NCBI GenBank assembly: GCA_000955795.1
Contig: JYOB01000009.1
Location: 62,001-126,000 of the forward strand
From: Burkholderiaceae bacterium 26
GTDB taxonomy: Bacteria; Pseudomonadota; Gammaproteobacteria; Burkholderiales; Burkholderiaceae
Length of the DNA stretch: 64,000 nt
Direction: 5' to 3'
Shown: in pieces, positions 39,101 through 47,146 of the stretch
How positions within the stretch are numbered: position 1 is the first letter of the stretch
Layout: every line of letters begins with the position of its first letter
Program-made: the position numbers and the translations under genes
Notes under the pieces: model-generated
Databases searched by the model: none
Told to the model about the DNA's origin: nothing
What the model saw: only the letters and a program-made list of their open reading frames with translations

Positions 39101-39295
39101 CCGCTGCTCGACCTCTTCCGGGGTCATGCCCGGCACCTTCAACACGACCTTGACCTGCGTCGGCGAGATATCGGGAAACGCATCGATCGGCAGGTTCAGA
39201 TACGCCCACACGCCGGCCACAGCGAGCACGCCAGCCGCGATCAGCACCAGCACGCGCTGGCGCAAAGAGAACTCAATCAGGCGGGGCAACATCAC
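36179..39295 (-). CDS. HME-RND heavy-metal efflux pump, CzcA/CusA family
   Basis: 1038 residues, 12 TM RND transporter with DAFPDISPTQVKV near the N-terminus. The TM4 motif reads GGLAIALGMLVDAAVVVVEN: it lacks the Asp of the CzcA-type DFG-x3-DG motif and instead resembles the CusA-like AIA-x-G-x-x-VDAA pattern, so zinc/cobalt/cadmium specificity should not be assumed. It is translationally coupled to the adaptor gene upstream and the outer-membrane gene downstream (4-bp overlaps on both sides). Confidence 0.92.
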   Translation of the reverse strand: MMLPRLIEFSLRQRVLVLIAAGVLAVAGVWAYLNLPIDAFPDISPTQVKVVLKVPGMTPEEVEQRVSTPIEQELLGLPHKTIVRSVSKYGISDVTVDFEEGVDVYWARQQVSERLAGLARDLPSTAVGGLAPITTPLGEMFMFTVEGDGYSLAERRRVLDWVIRPALRTVAGVADVNALGGEVRSYEVTPDPARLRARTVTLEQLRQALDANNRNDGAGRLDRGDEHWVVRVEGGIRGLDDLRAIVVVPAQSLTSAPAVTVGDVATVRLGEATRNGAVSKDGNGEAVEGLVLGLRGSDARKLVEAVQARLDALGPQLPKGMSTHVFYNRGELVTRAANTVVRALIEASVLVVITLYLFLGGVRSALVVAATLPLSMLATFLLMRYVGLTANLMSLGGLAIALGMLVDAAVVVVENIETAMARAQDHKTDPALRGAVIRHAVATVAVPMLSGVSIIAIVFLPLLSLQGLEGKLFGPVALTIVLALASSVVIAFTVVPALASLLLLAHADEPPWLMRKVANGFARTQAWTTTHRRTVFGLAGAALALAVVLYMSVGKTFMPTMDEGDLIVQLQKAPSVSLTASLDMDQRVQQALLKEVPEIRSIVARSGSDDLGLDPMGLNETDTFLVLKPKDQWRGSKEDIAIAIRRVMERFPGVIYGFTQPIEMRVSEMLTGTRGDIAIKLFGSDLAAIDAAAQAIAAKVRTIPGAAEVIAPSNSGVQYLKVSLNRAAVGQAGFSGDALQAQLRALIEGDRIGVVPEGIVRTPLILRGGAGLRQAPENLTNLLVTAPDGKVWPLTSLARIERVDGPVRINHEDGARFAVIQANVDGRDLAGFVQEAQAAVSGIGTLPKGLRVVWGGQFENQQRAAARLALVVPLALCAIFLLLMLTFRSVRQAVLVVANIPFALVGGIAALRISGEYLSVPASVGFIALLGIAVLNGVVLVSHFNTLLESGLSMTEAVRDGVRDRLRPVLMTACITALGMIPLLLASGPGSEIQRPLAIVVSGGLISSTALTLLLLPLLFERFGLPRPRAAAGQGDSQ

Positions 39296-40377
39296 TGTTC
39301 TCCCGCCAGCAAGCCCTTGAGCGCACCGACACCTGTCACCGCCACGCGTGTACCTGCTGGCAGGTTGGCACGGACGACGGCGATGGCGTCGTCTGTACTG
39401 GCGACTGCGACATCCTGGAAGCGGAAACCCTTGTCGGTTGCGACGAATACACCTGGAACGCCTCGCACGTAGACCAACGCAGCCACAGGAACCCTCAGCA
39501 GGCCCGGAGCGTTTGCATTGGCCGCGCTGCGCAGCTTGAGCGTGACATTGACGCTCTCTCCGGCGCGCAGGTCCCCACGTCGCTCCAGCGACGCGCGCAC
39601 ACGCACACCCGCTGTGCCATCACCGGAAGGCGCAACACCAATGACGGTGCCGCCCGCGCCGCGTTGTGCAATCTCGATGCGGTCGCCTGTGGCCGGCACC
39701 GGTATGTCGCGGCCAACGAGCATGTCCAGTTCCAGAGCCGCTGGGTCAACAATCCTGAAAAGCGGTGCCGCAGCTTCTACTCGCGCCCCCGGGACGGCGT
39801 TGACTTCGGAAACCACACCGCCACGGCTGGCAACCAATTGCGCCTCACCGCCCGCGCCGCTGAACGCAATGCCTGCGGAGGCCAGCTCTGCCTTGCGCGC
39901 CTTGACCATGGCACCGGCCTCAGCGGCCCGCGCCTGCGTTGCCTGCCAGCGGCTTGCTGCGATGATGCCGTCGTCGTACAGCGCCTTGTCGCGAGCGAGC
40001 GACTGCTGCGCGAGCCGCGCCTGCGAGTTGGCTTCCGTCAGTGCGCGACTGGTTTCGAAGAGCTGCGGACTCAGAAAACCCGCCAGCGGTTGGCCCGCCC
40101 GGACGGTTTGCCCAATCGACACCAACACCCGGGGAACCATGCCCGCGTATGGGGCGGCCACCACATATTGCGCATCCGGCTTGTAGACCACACGCGCGTG
40201 CGTGCCGACCTCCAACCCTGAAGAAGCAGCGACCGGGCTGAAACGCACGCCCAGGGAGCGAGCCTGCTCAGCCGATAGCGGCACCACCTGGGCGCCTGCT
40301 TGGGCAGCGGCCTGCTCAAGGGGAAACGCGATCAGCGCAATACACGCACTGGCCGCGACGATTCGTTTGAAAGACAT
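39292..40377 (-). CDS. RND periplasmic adaptor, CzcB family
   Basis: 361 residues with signal peptide (MSFKRIVAASACIALIAFPL, cleaved near AAAQA), barrel-sandwich halves, an alpha-hairpin (residues about 95-170) and beta-barrel domains. The frame extends to 40587, but the ATG at 40377 is followed directly by the signal peptide and preceded by GGAG. It is the first structural gene of the efflux operon; a perfect hairpin lies about 180 bp upstream. Confidence 0.87.
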   Translation of the reverse strand: MSFKRIVAASACIALIAFPLEQAAAQAGAQVVPLSAEQARSLGVRFSPVAASSGLEVGTHARVVYKPDAQYVVAAPYAGMVPRVLVSIGQTVRAGQPLAGFLSPQLFETSRALTEANSQARLAQQSLARDKALYDDGIIAASRWQATQARAAEAGAMVKARKAELASAGIAFSGAGGEAQLVASRGGVVSEVNAVPGARVEAAAPLFRIVDPAALELDMLVGRDIPVPATGDRIEIAQRGAGGTVIGVAPSGDGTAGVRVRASLERRGDLRAGESVNVTLKLRSAANANAPGLLRVPVAALVYVRGVPGVFVATDKGFRFQDVAVASTDDAIAVVRANLPAGTRVAVTGVGALKGLLAGEQ

Positions 40378-40557
40378 GCCTGACTCCAATCCTCGGAGGC
40401 AACGCCACGAACGCTGCCTCTGATTGCCGCGCATACGCGGGCGACCTAAAGACCAACCGTCGCCCAGCATTTCCATGCGACGCGAACGACAAACTCTTAC
40501 GGTGGAGGGCCGAAGGGAAGTGGAGTTGCTAACACCGCGTAGCGTCAGGCGTGCGCC

Positions 40558-40587
40558 ATGAGTCAGAAGACAACACTTCTGACTCAT
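40558..40587. repeat. Perfect 12-bp inverted repeat upstream of czcB-like gene
   Basis: ATGAGTCAGAAG (40558-40569) and CTTCTGACTCAT (40576-40587) around ACAACA. It sits between the small membrane-protein gene and the adaptor gene. It may be an operator for a metal regulator or a terminator/attenuator hairpin; no T-run is present on either strand. Confidence 0.6.
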
Positions 40588-40675
40588 TCATCATCGCCAT
40601 TGCAGACACGAGGGGCTTGTTGCAAGTCAACAAGTTGCGGAGCAACCCGCTCGCCGGCCGTCAACCGGGTACGGA

Positions 40676-41146
40676 TCAGAACTGCAGTGGAGGGGCCTGT
40701 GCAGGAGGTGGCCGATTGATGCGATCGCGCCAGCGCGCTCGAACGGGCGTTGGGCGATAGGCGGGACGCAACACTGCGGCGAGAGCAAGCGCCGCAAGCA
40801 GGAGGAACGTCAGCGCGGATACCCCTGGCGCCGCCGCTGCCCAAAGAAATGCACCCAGATCTGCAGGGCCAATGGCAGGCTCGACATCCACCTCGAAGGG
40901 TTCCTGGCTCGTCAATGTCAAGTCATGACGACCGGCCACGGCCGATTCCTCAATGAGAGGACGGTGGGTAAACGCTACGGATTGGAAATGAGAATCAACT
41001 GCGGCAGGAACCGCGGTATGCACGTGCAGGCCAAATTGTTTCGGTGTTCCGAGATGGCCGTGCAGAAGCGGGCTTAGCAGCTGCATCAACACAATGGTCA
41101 ACAACAGCATTGCCCGAAGCGAGATGCTTGCGGTCGCACGTGGCAT
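40676..41146 (-). CDS. Hypothetical membrane or exported protein before the efflux operon
   Basis: 156 residues from the ATG at 41146 (a longer 173-residue form starts at 41197; neither has a strong RBS). N-terminal hydrophobic segment (MLLLTIVLMQLLSPLLHGH), a His-containing stretch (HGHLGTPKQFGLHVHT) and a second hydrophobic segment near residues 113-133, then a basic Pro-rich tail. The position and histidines recall small CzcI-like or DUF2946-like periplasmic metal proteins, but I cannot confirm a family. Confidence 0.55.
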   Translation of the reverse strand: MPRATASISLRAMLLLTIVLMQLLSPLLHGHLGTPKQFGLHVHTAVPAAVDSHFQSVAFTHRPLIEESAVAGRHDLTLTSQEPFEVDVEPAIGPADLGAFLWAAAAPGVSALTFLLLAALALAAVLRPAYRPTPVRARWRDRINRPPPAQAPPLQF

Positions 41147-41293
41147 TTCAAGATTGTAACGCAATGTGCCTTTTATTTGTCGGCACAACACATCCAAATC
41201 GCCGGCGAAAGTCTGGCGGGCAAGCGGTTCGCACGAGCGTTGTTACACGTCCCGAAACAGCAACTGACGATGCGGCAAGTCTCCTTTTGTTGG

Positions 41294-41315
41294 GTCCTGA
41301 GGCATCCGTCAGGAC
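41294..41315 (-). terminator. Possible hairpin after the deoA-like gene
   Basis: GTCCTGA / TCAGGAC with an 8-nt loop, about 10 bp past the end of the thymidine-phosphorylase gene. No T-run follows on the minus strand. Confidence 0.4.
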
Positions 41316-41324
41316 GGCTTGATG

Positions 41325-42872
41325 TCAGCCCACTGCGGTTGAAGACAGACCCACCACAGCATGCGACAACGCATATGCTGACGAATACTCCAGCTCGCCC
41401 GAGGCTTGCGCATGAATCGTAAACAACGGTTGTCCGACACTCACCTGATCGCGCAGTCGCACATGCATTTCGACCCCCGCAACTTGACGCATCGGTGCGC
41501 CCGCAAGTTTGGCGATGCGGGCAAGGTGGCGGTTGTCGATGTTCGTGACGATGCCATTTTGTTCGGCAACGACGTCTCGGCGGAAGACGGCTTCTCCGGG
41601 GATCCGCAAGCCGCCCTGCGCCTCGCAAATCGCCTCGAACTTCCGCCATGCGGCACCGCTATCCAGCAAGCCGGTTGCTATTTCAAGCCCCGTTCCGGCA
41701 ACAGCTGCGCCGCAGAACTCCAGCAATGCGCTGGCAAGCAATAAAGACCGTTCCCGCAAGTCGAAAGGCGCCGTAGGAGACCGCTCAAGTACAGCCAGAA
41801 CGTCTCTTGCTTCCAGCGCGGGGCCAATTCCACGGCCAACGGGCTGCGCGCCATCCGTGCGCACCATCAGAACCTGCACCCCAAATGCGTGGGCCACGCG
41901 CTTGAGCAGCATTTCAAGGCGTTCGAGATCTTCGACGCTACGGACTTTGGCCGTCGGGCCCACGGGCACATCGATCAGCACATGGGTGGACCCGGCTGCG
42001 ATCTTCTTGGAAAGAATGGACGCCACAAGCTGCGCATCGCTGTCGACATCAAGGGCCCTTTCCACGCGAATCAAGACGTCGTCCGCCGGGCTGAGGCTCA
42101 ACGCCCCACCCCACGCGAGCGATGCCCCAACCTGCCCCACTACGCATCGCAGCTCAGCAGCGGTCAAGTTGACGCGGGTGAGTGTTTCCATCATGTCGGC
42201 GGTACCCGCTGGCGAGGTGATCGCACGCGATGAAGTCTTGGGCAGCAGCAGCCCCGCCGCCGCACAGATGGCAACGACGATGGGGCTGGTGCGATTGCCG
42301 GGCAGACCGCCTACGCAGTGCTTGTCTGCCACGACCGCGCGGTCCCACTGCAGGCGCTCGCCCGAATCGACCATGGCTTGCGTGAGGTCGATGGTTTCCT
42401 TGATGGTCATGCGGCCCGATGCGCAGGCACTCAGGAAGGCTGCGATATGGACATCGGCATAGCGCTCGTTCGAGATGTCCGCAATGATCTCGTGCAACTG
42501 CCTGGCGTCCAGATGCCCACCGTAGATCTTGGCCCGCAAGGCGCGCAGCGACTCGAGCGACGGCGCATGCCTGACGCAGACCTCGTCCCCTGGGCGCGCC
42601 ATCAACGCATCGACCGCGGCGGCTGACAGGCTCACCTCATGCTTCTCTAGCAGCTCCGACCCGACCAGGTTCAGCGTGGCGATCGTCGATCGCTGCCCGA
42701 TCTGGACTTCCACACGCGCCTGCGCAGCGAAGCCCTCCGACCGGCAGATCGCGCTGTCCGGATGCATGTAGATCACGTGCTCTTGCCACGTATCAATGCC
42801 AAGCGCCTTGAACCTGAGGCACCCCGGCGGCACGACGGGTGCGTCAGCCGTGGGCATGGAGAGGGTGCTCAT
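41325..42872 (-). CDS. Thymidine phosphorylase-like protein
   Basis: 515 residues, the long form with an N-terminal extension of about 90 residues as in archaeal-type AMP/thymidine phosphorylases. The core has the family signature around [21 protein letters not shown] followed by [13 protein letters not shown] and [18 protein letters not shown] (phosphate and nucleoside site). It splits a nucleoside or NMP with phosphate, releasing base and (deoxy)ribose phosphate. The ATG at 42872 is 10 bp after the DUF1488 gene; the frame start at 43082 lies inside that gene. It ends a five-gene operon beginning with hsp20. Confidence 0.87.
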   Translation of the reverse strand: MSTLSMPTADAPVVPPGCLRFKALGIDTWQEHVIYMHPDSAICRSEGFAAQARVEVQIGQRSTIATLNLVGSELLEKHEVSLSAAAVDALMARPGDEVCVRHAPSLESLRALRAKIYGGHLDARQLHEIIADISNERYADVHIAAFLSACASGRMTIKETIDLTQAMVDSGERLQWDRAVVADKHCVGGLPGNRTSPIVVAICAAAGLLLPKTSSRAITSPAGTADMMETLTRVNLTAAELRCVVGQVGASLAWGGALSLSPADDVLIRVERALDVDSDAQLVASILSKKIAAGSTHVLIDVPVGPTAKVRSVEDLERLEMLLKRVAHAFGVQVLMVRTDGAQPVGRGIGPALEARDVLAVLERSPTAPFDLRERSLLLASALLEFCGAAVAGTGLEIATGLLDSGAAWRKFEAICEAQGGLRIPGEAVFRRDVVAEQNGIVTNIDNRHLARIAKLAGAPMRQVAGVEMHVRLRDQVSVGQPLFTIHAQASGELEYSSAYALSHAVVGLSSTAVG

Positions 42873-42882
42873 GACATGGGCG

Positions 42883-43161
42883 TCAGCCGGCAAAACGGAA
42901 GTGCCCGCTGTGTAGCGTGATCTCCTTGGAACCAGTCTGCTCGAACAGCATGCGCGCGACGTCTTCGATATCACCGCGGTGCTCTTTGAATGCGCTGAGC
43001 AGATCGTCCGACCGGCAGGAGCGGGCGCCAAAGTGGTCCTCAAGAGCCTCCGCCGTGATTGCATAGCTTGCGGAGCTGCCATCGACCGACGCGCGGCATT
43101 GCAGACGCGGCCCTGCGTCGCAGTATGTCGGCTCGTCAGGCAGGAACCTGATCTCTTTCAT
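42883..43161 (-). CDS. DUF1488 family protein
   Basis: 92 residues: [13 protein letters not shown], a central strand region ending [20 protein letters not shown] and a C-terminal [20 protein letters not shown] helix, the usual pattern of DUF1488. GGAG precedes the ATG at 43161. Small soluble protein of unknown role, located between the PRPP-synthetase-like and thymidine-phosphorylase-like genes. Confidence 0.75.
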   Translation of the reverse strand: MKEIRFLPDEPTYCDAGPRLQCRASVDGSSASYAITAEALEDHFGARSCRSDDLLSAFKEHRGDIEDVARMLFEQTGSKEITLHSGHFRFAG

Positions 43162-43190
43162 GATGGCCTCCAGATACGAAAGTGCCCTGG

Positions 43191-44132
43191 TCAAACAAGC
43201 ACCTGCTTGCCCGAAGGCAGGGGTAAATCGAACATGCTTGAAACGGCGTCAACCAACGGCTCTGTGAGTGCAATCTCGTTCGAGGGGTGAGGGATGGTGT
43301 CGCACGTCACGATCTCTGCGCTTGCCGCGCAAAGCTGGCTGTACGCGTCGGCGGCAAACACAGCGTGCACGCCAACGCAAACCGGCTGCGGTTTGCCCGC
43401 ACGCTGTAGCAAGCTTGCCGCGGCGAGCATCGTGCGCCCCGTCGAGATGATGTCGTCTACCAGCACCGGCACACACCGCGGTGGAATGTTTGGCAAATCC
43501 GCGATTTCCACGTGCCATGCGCTGTGTCGCGTTTTGGTCAACGCTGCCCATGGAGCCTGGCAAAGGCCTGCCACATGCTCGACCCACTGCCTGCTTTCGT
43601 CGTCGGGCCCGATCAGGAACGGCGCCTCTACGTGAGTCTGGATCCATGCGGCAATGGCAGGCGCGGCTTCCACTGCCACCGTCGGCATGCGATAGACATT
43701 TGATAAATGTGAAATGCGGTGCAAATGCGGATCCACCGTGACAAGCCAATCGAATACCGGATTCAGCAAGGCCGCAAAGTGTTCTGCTGCGCGAATCTCG
43801 CCCGCTTTGAAGATGACGTCCTGACGCATGTACGCCAAGTACGGCGCAATCAATCCAACACGGCGCGCCCCGCCTTGGCGTGCGGCAATCGCGAGCCAGA
43901 GCAGCGGTAACAGCTTCTCGTCAGGATGATCGAGCGTGCAGACAATGGCAACTTCGGCGCCTTGCACGGGCGTGTAGAGCCGCACATAGGATTCACCGTC
44001 AGGGAAGTGGCTCACGGCCGCATGGCCCAACTCGGCGCTCAGCGGCGTGGCAAGGCGCATGGTGGCGGCTTCGCAGCCCGGCATGGCAATCAGCACACGC
44101 TGCGGATCCAGAGCAACGACCGGCGCGGTCAT
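43191..44132 (-). CDS. Ribose-phosphate pyrophosphokinase family protein
   Basis: 313 residues with two PRT-like folds: FPDGESYVRL near residue 45, a PRPP-binding loop VLVDDIISTGRTML near residues 213-226 and DPHLHRI in between. It would make PRPP from ribose 5-phosphate and ATP. It is a divergent paralogue, not a typical housekeeping Prs. The ATG at 44132 overlaps the nuclease stop by 4 bp and has a GGAGG-type RBS. Paired with the thymidine/AMP-phosphorylase-like enzyme, it suggests recycling of ribose phosphates from nucleotides during stress. Confidence 0.85.
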   Translation of the reverse strand: MTAPVVALDPQRVLIAMPGCEAATMRLATPLSAELGHAAVSHFPDGESYVRLYTPVQGAEVAIVCTLDHPDEKLLPLLWLAIAARQGGARRVGLIAPYLAYMRQDVIFKAGEIRAAEHFAALLNPVFDWLVTVDPHLHRISHLSNVYRMPTVAVEAAPAIAAWIQTHVEAPFLIGPDDESRQWVEHVAGLCQAPWAALTKTRHSAWHVEIADLPNIPPRCVPVLVDDIISTGRTMLAAASLLQRAGKPQPVCVGVHAVFAADAYSQLCAASAEIVTCDTIPHPSNEIALTEPLVDAVSSMFDLPLPSGKQVLV

Positions 44133-45493
44133 GGCCCCTCCAGGTCGTAGGACTGGCGATACTCCGGCATGCGGACTGACCACTGCAGTTCATGCTCGAT
44201 GCGCTGGCGCAAGGCGTCGCTGGCGGCGGGCTCTCCATGCACGATGAAGGTCTGCCGTGGCGGCCGCGTGAAGCCCCGTAACCAGGCCATCAGTTCATTG
44301 GCGTCCGCATGGGCGGACAGATTCTGAATCTGCTCAACCGAGGCCCGGATGGCGACCTCACGTCCGTGCACACGCAGCGCCCGCTGACCGGCCAGCAGTG
44401 CCGCGCCCCGTGTGCCGGCCGCCTGGAACCCAGACATCAGGATGGCGTTGCGCTTGCCGCCACCAAAGCTCTTGAGGTGATGCAACACTCGGCCGCCCGT
44501 TGCCATACCGCTTGCCGCAAGGATGATCTTAGGCGCGCGATCGCTTCCCAAATGCCTCGACTGTTCGGGGCTCTGCACCGGCACAGCCAACGCACAAGCG
44601 GCCTGGCAGTCGGCAGCCCCGATATGCAGATCGTCAACATGATGCGCAAACACCCCGGTCGCCAATTCGGCCATCGGGCTGTCAAGGTAGATCGGCACAT
44701 GCGGAATCCGATGTTCGCGGATCAGCGTGTAGAGGCAGTACAACAGCTCTTGCGTACGCCCCACCGCAAAGGCAGGGATCAGCAGCGTGCCGCCCTGCCC
44801 GATTGTCCGCTGCACAACCTGCTGGAGTGCATCGAGCGGGTCACCCTCCGGATGCACGCGATCGCCATAGGTGGATTCGACCAGCAAGGTATCGGCCTCC
44901 GCAATGGGCTCGGGTGGCCGCATGACGGGATCGACCTGCCGCCCCAGATCGCCAGAAAAGACGATGCGACGGCCCTCGGCCAGCAATGTCGCCGTAGCGG
45001 CACCGATGATGTGTCCTGCGCGGTGGAACTCCGCTTCCACGCCCTCAGCAACGGGAAAGCGCTCGCCATAATCAACGGGATGCAGACGGCGTAATGCCCT
45101 GGCAGCGTCCTTTTCATCGTAGAGCGGCAAGGCGGGATGATGGCGCGAGAACCCCTCGGCATTGGCGTAGTGCGCATCCTCCTGCGCAAGCCGAGCGCTG
45201 TCAGGCAGCAGGATGTTGCACAGTTCCGCCGTGCCTTTCGTGCAGTAGACCGGGCCATGGAAGCCATTTCGGACCAGCAGCGGCAGGTAGCCGCTGTGGT
45301 CGATATGGGCATGCGTGAGCACGACCGCATCGATGTGGTGCGGGTTGACGGCGAGCTTGTCCCAGTTCCGCAGGCGCAATGACTTGTAGCCTTGGAACAG
45401 CCCGCAATCGACCATGACACGGCGTGCGCCGGTCTCAAGCACGTACTTCGAGCCGGTCACCGTGTCGGTGGCGCCAAGAAATTGCAGCCGCAT
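44129..45493 (-). CDS. MBL-fold beta-CASP RNA-processing exonuclease family protein
   Basis: 454 residues. Metallo-beta-lactamase motif LTHAHIDHSGYLP, then His in HRAGHIIGAA, a beta-CASP insertion and a C-terminal RMMBL part with SAHADANELMAWL and FIVHGEPAASDAL. Members cleave RNA using two zinc ions. It follows hsp20 by 20 bp and overlaps the PRPP-synthetase-like gene. Upstream cleavage of RNA followed by nucleotide salvage downstream is an attractive but inferred link. Confidence 0.9.
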   Translation of the reverse strand: MRLQFLGATDTVTGSKYVLETGARRVMVDCGLFQGYKSLRLRNWDKLAVNPHHIDAVVLTHAHIDHSGYLPLLVRNGFHGPVYCTKGTAELCNILLPDSARLAQEDAHYANAEGFSRHHPALPLYDEKDAARALRRLHPVDYGERFPVAEGVEAEFHRAGHIIGAATATLLAEGRRIVFSGDLGRQVDPVMRPPEPIAEADTLLVESTYGDRVHPEGDPLDALQQVVQRTIGQGGTLLIPAFAVGRTQELLYCLYTLIREHRIPHVPIYLDSPMAELATGVFAHHVDDLHIGAADCQAACALAVPVQSPEQSRHLGSDRAPKIILAASGMATGGRVLHHLKSFGGGKRNAILMSGFQAAGTRGAALLAGQRALRVHGREVAIRASVEQIQNLSAHADANELMAWLRGFTRPPRQTFIVHGEPAASDALRQRIEHELQWSVRMPEYRQSYDLEGP

Positions 45494-45513
45494 GCCACAC
45501 CCCCTCCTGACGC

Positions 45514-45936
45514 TCAGCGAATCGTGACGCGCTGCTGTTGGGACGCTTCTTTCTTGGGCAGCGTCACGCGCAATAGTCCATTCTCGTACGTTGCGTCGAC
45601 CTTGGTTTCATCGACCGCCGCATCCAGCGTGAACATGCGCTGCATCGATCCGCTGTAGCGCTCGCTGCGGATGATGCGCTCGCCTTCCTTCTCCTCGGAG
45701 TGGCGTTCCACCTTGGCCGAGATCATGACCGTGCCGCGATCGACCGTCACGTCGATGTCTTCCTTCTTCGCACCCGGGATTTCTGCGACAACGTTGTATG
45801 CCTTGTCGGACTCGGTCACGTCCACCTTGAACGGCAGCGCGCCATCCATGCCGCCGCGAAACGAGCGCAGGAGCCCCTGGAAAATGTCGCCAACCGGCTC
45901 GATGGCGAACGGGTCATAACGCTTGAGTTGACTCAT
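45514..45936 (-). CDS. Small heat-shock protein Hsp20
   Basis: 140 residues: N-terminal DPFAIEPVGDIFQGLLRSF, alpha-crystallin domain with VAEIPGAKKEDIDV and ENGLLRVTLPK, and a short C-terminal extension. ATP-independent holdase. ATG at 45936 follows AGGAGG; the 46050 start is not supported. It leads the operon with the nuclease, PRPP-synthetase-like, DUF1488 and phosphorylase genes. A TTGCG-N4-ATCAA box is 76 bp upstream. Confidence 0.92.
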   Translation of the reverse strand: MSQLKRYDPFAIEPVGDIFQGLLRSFRGGMDGALPFKVDVTESDKAYNVVAEIPGAKKEDIDVTVDRGTVMISAKVERHSEEKEGERIIRSERYSGSMQRMFTLDAAVDETKVDATYENGLLRVTLPKKEASQQQRVTIR

Positions 45937-46011
45937 GACTGCCTCCTGATGATTGGCCCTGGGGATCTTCGGGCTAACAGATTCATCGTGGCACGGCGGT
46001 GCCGGAACGCC

Positions 46012-46025
46012 TTGCGGCAGATCAA
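46012..46025. promoter_or_regulatory. Candidate FNR/ANR box (hsp20 operon)
   Basis: TTGCGGCAGATCAA, the same TTGCG-N4-ATCAA form as at 6318. Its centre is about 82 bp from the hsp20 ATG, leaving room for a TSS about 41 bp downstream of the site. Confidence 0.5.
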
Positions 46026-46099
46026 CGGCGGCGCAGAGCGGCCACTGCAAGGCGTCATGGGATTCTTACCCAGCACATCGCTTCTGAGGCGCCGGCCAC

Positions 46100-46121
46100 C
46101 TTGTCAGGCTTTTCTGACATG
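46100..46121. promoter_or_regulatory. TTGTCAGG-type inverted repeat (hsp20 / LRAT-ftsH)
   Basis: CTTGTCAGG, 4 nt, TCTGACATG: an imperfect 9-bp inverted repeat that matches 15 or more of 22 positions of the perfect palindrome at 55695-55716 upstream of the sensor kinase. It is 150 bp upstream of the LRAT gene. Confidence 0.5.
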
Positions 46122-46270
46122 GGCACCTGCCGCTCCGACAGCATTCTCAGCACAGCCTGCATGACGACGGCGAGCACGCTGCCAATACTGGTGAAACGCC
46201 AACAGGCCACGCAGCATCTTGTCGAATCGCCCCCGGAACCCGACAACGAGCCAGTACAACGGAGCGCGCC

Positions 46271-46771
46271 ATGAGCCAGAACATCGAATGCATCGCCCAG
46301 TGGAGTGGCTCGCGCGACTCCGCCGCTTTCGACACGGTGCTTCCTGTTGGCGCGCACCTCGTGGCAGAACGCGATGGATACGAACACCACGGCATCTATG
46401 TCGGCAACGGGCAGGTGATTCACTACGCCGGCTTCTGCCACCGCCAGCGCTGCGGGCCGGTCGAGCGCATCTCCATTGGCCGCTTTGCATGCGGCTTTGC
46501 GGTAACCATTCAGTGCGACGCCAGCCCTTGTTATGACGGCGAAGAAGTCGCCCGCCGTGCCGGTTCACGCCTGGGCGAGCGCAACTATCGGCTGCTGACC
46601 AACAACTGCGAGCATTTCTGTTCGTGGTGTCTGTTTGGAGAATGTCGCAGCGCACAGGTGGAGGCGTGCCTGAAAAGCCCCATACGCGCTGCGCGCACGC
46701 TATTCAAGCTGGTGCTGGTGGCACTTTCCGCCGAATGGCGCACTGCACAGCCACCGGCTCAGGCCGTATGA
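46271..46771 (+). CDS. LRAT-domain (NlpC/P60-like) protein
   Basis: 166 residues. LRAT motif order: His in EHHGIYVGNGQVIHY and the catalytic Cys in LLTNNCEHFCSW. LRAT-fold proteins act as acyltransferases or thiol hydrolases on lipids or peptides. The C-terminal part has a hydrophobic segment (TLFKLVLVALSA) that may anchor it to membrane. It is the first gene of an apparent operon with a 79-residue protein and ftsH. Confidence 0.82.
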   Translation: MSQNIECIAQWSGSRDSAAFDTVLPVGAHLVAERDGYEHHGIYVGNGQVIHYAGFCHRQRCGPVERISIGRFACGFAVTIQCDASPCYDGEEVARRAGSRLGERNYRLLTNNCEHFCSWCLFGECRSAQVEACLKSPIRAARTLFKLVLVALSAEWRTAQPPAQAV

Positions 46772-47007
46772 CGCCGGAGAGCACCATGCCCCAATACGAC
46801 ACCTCGCTGCGCGGTCTGGTAGCCAAGTGGTTTGGCTTAAGCGACACACCACATCTGCGAATCACGCGTCTGCATTGCCCCGGCGTTGATTGCGGCTGCG
46901 TGCGAGCGGAATTGACGACATCCGCCCGCCCACTTGCCATCGTCTTCTTCCGTCACCAAGCCGGTTGCTGGAGACTGTTTCCGCCATCGCGCGTACGCCG
47001 CCTATAG
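46768..47007 (+). CDS. Small hypothetical protein between LRAT and ftsH
   Basis: 79 residues from the ATG that overlaps the LRAT stop by 4 bp (an ATG at 46786 is an alternative). Contains LHCPGVDCGCVRAEL, a Cys-rich stretch, and a Trp/Arg C-terminus. No family recognised; the coupled start is the main evidence that it is real. Confidence 0.5.
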   Translation: MTPESTMPQYDTSLRGLVAKWFGLSDTPHLRITRLHCPGVDCGCVRAELTTSARPLAIVFFRHQAGCWRLFPPSRVRRL

Positions 47008-47146
47008 CCGCAACGCAGATCTGCCTGCTGAAAAGCGGCGGGACTTGGCCCGTGGTTGATCCGCATCAACCGCCGTACCGGCTCAAGCACGAACATCAAG
47101 GTTCGATCGGACGTTGGTTGACACACGACCATGCGAGGGTGACGAA

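Larger units (their letters stand above)
45937..46270. other. Divergent promoter region hsp20 / LRAT-ftsH
   Basis: 334 bp with no gene. It holds the FNR-like box (46012-46025) nearer to hsp20 and the TTGTCAGG-type palindrome (46100-46121) between the two start sites. Confidence 0.6.
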
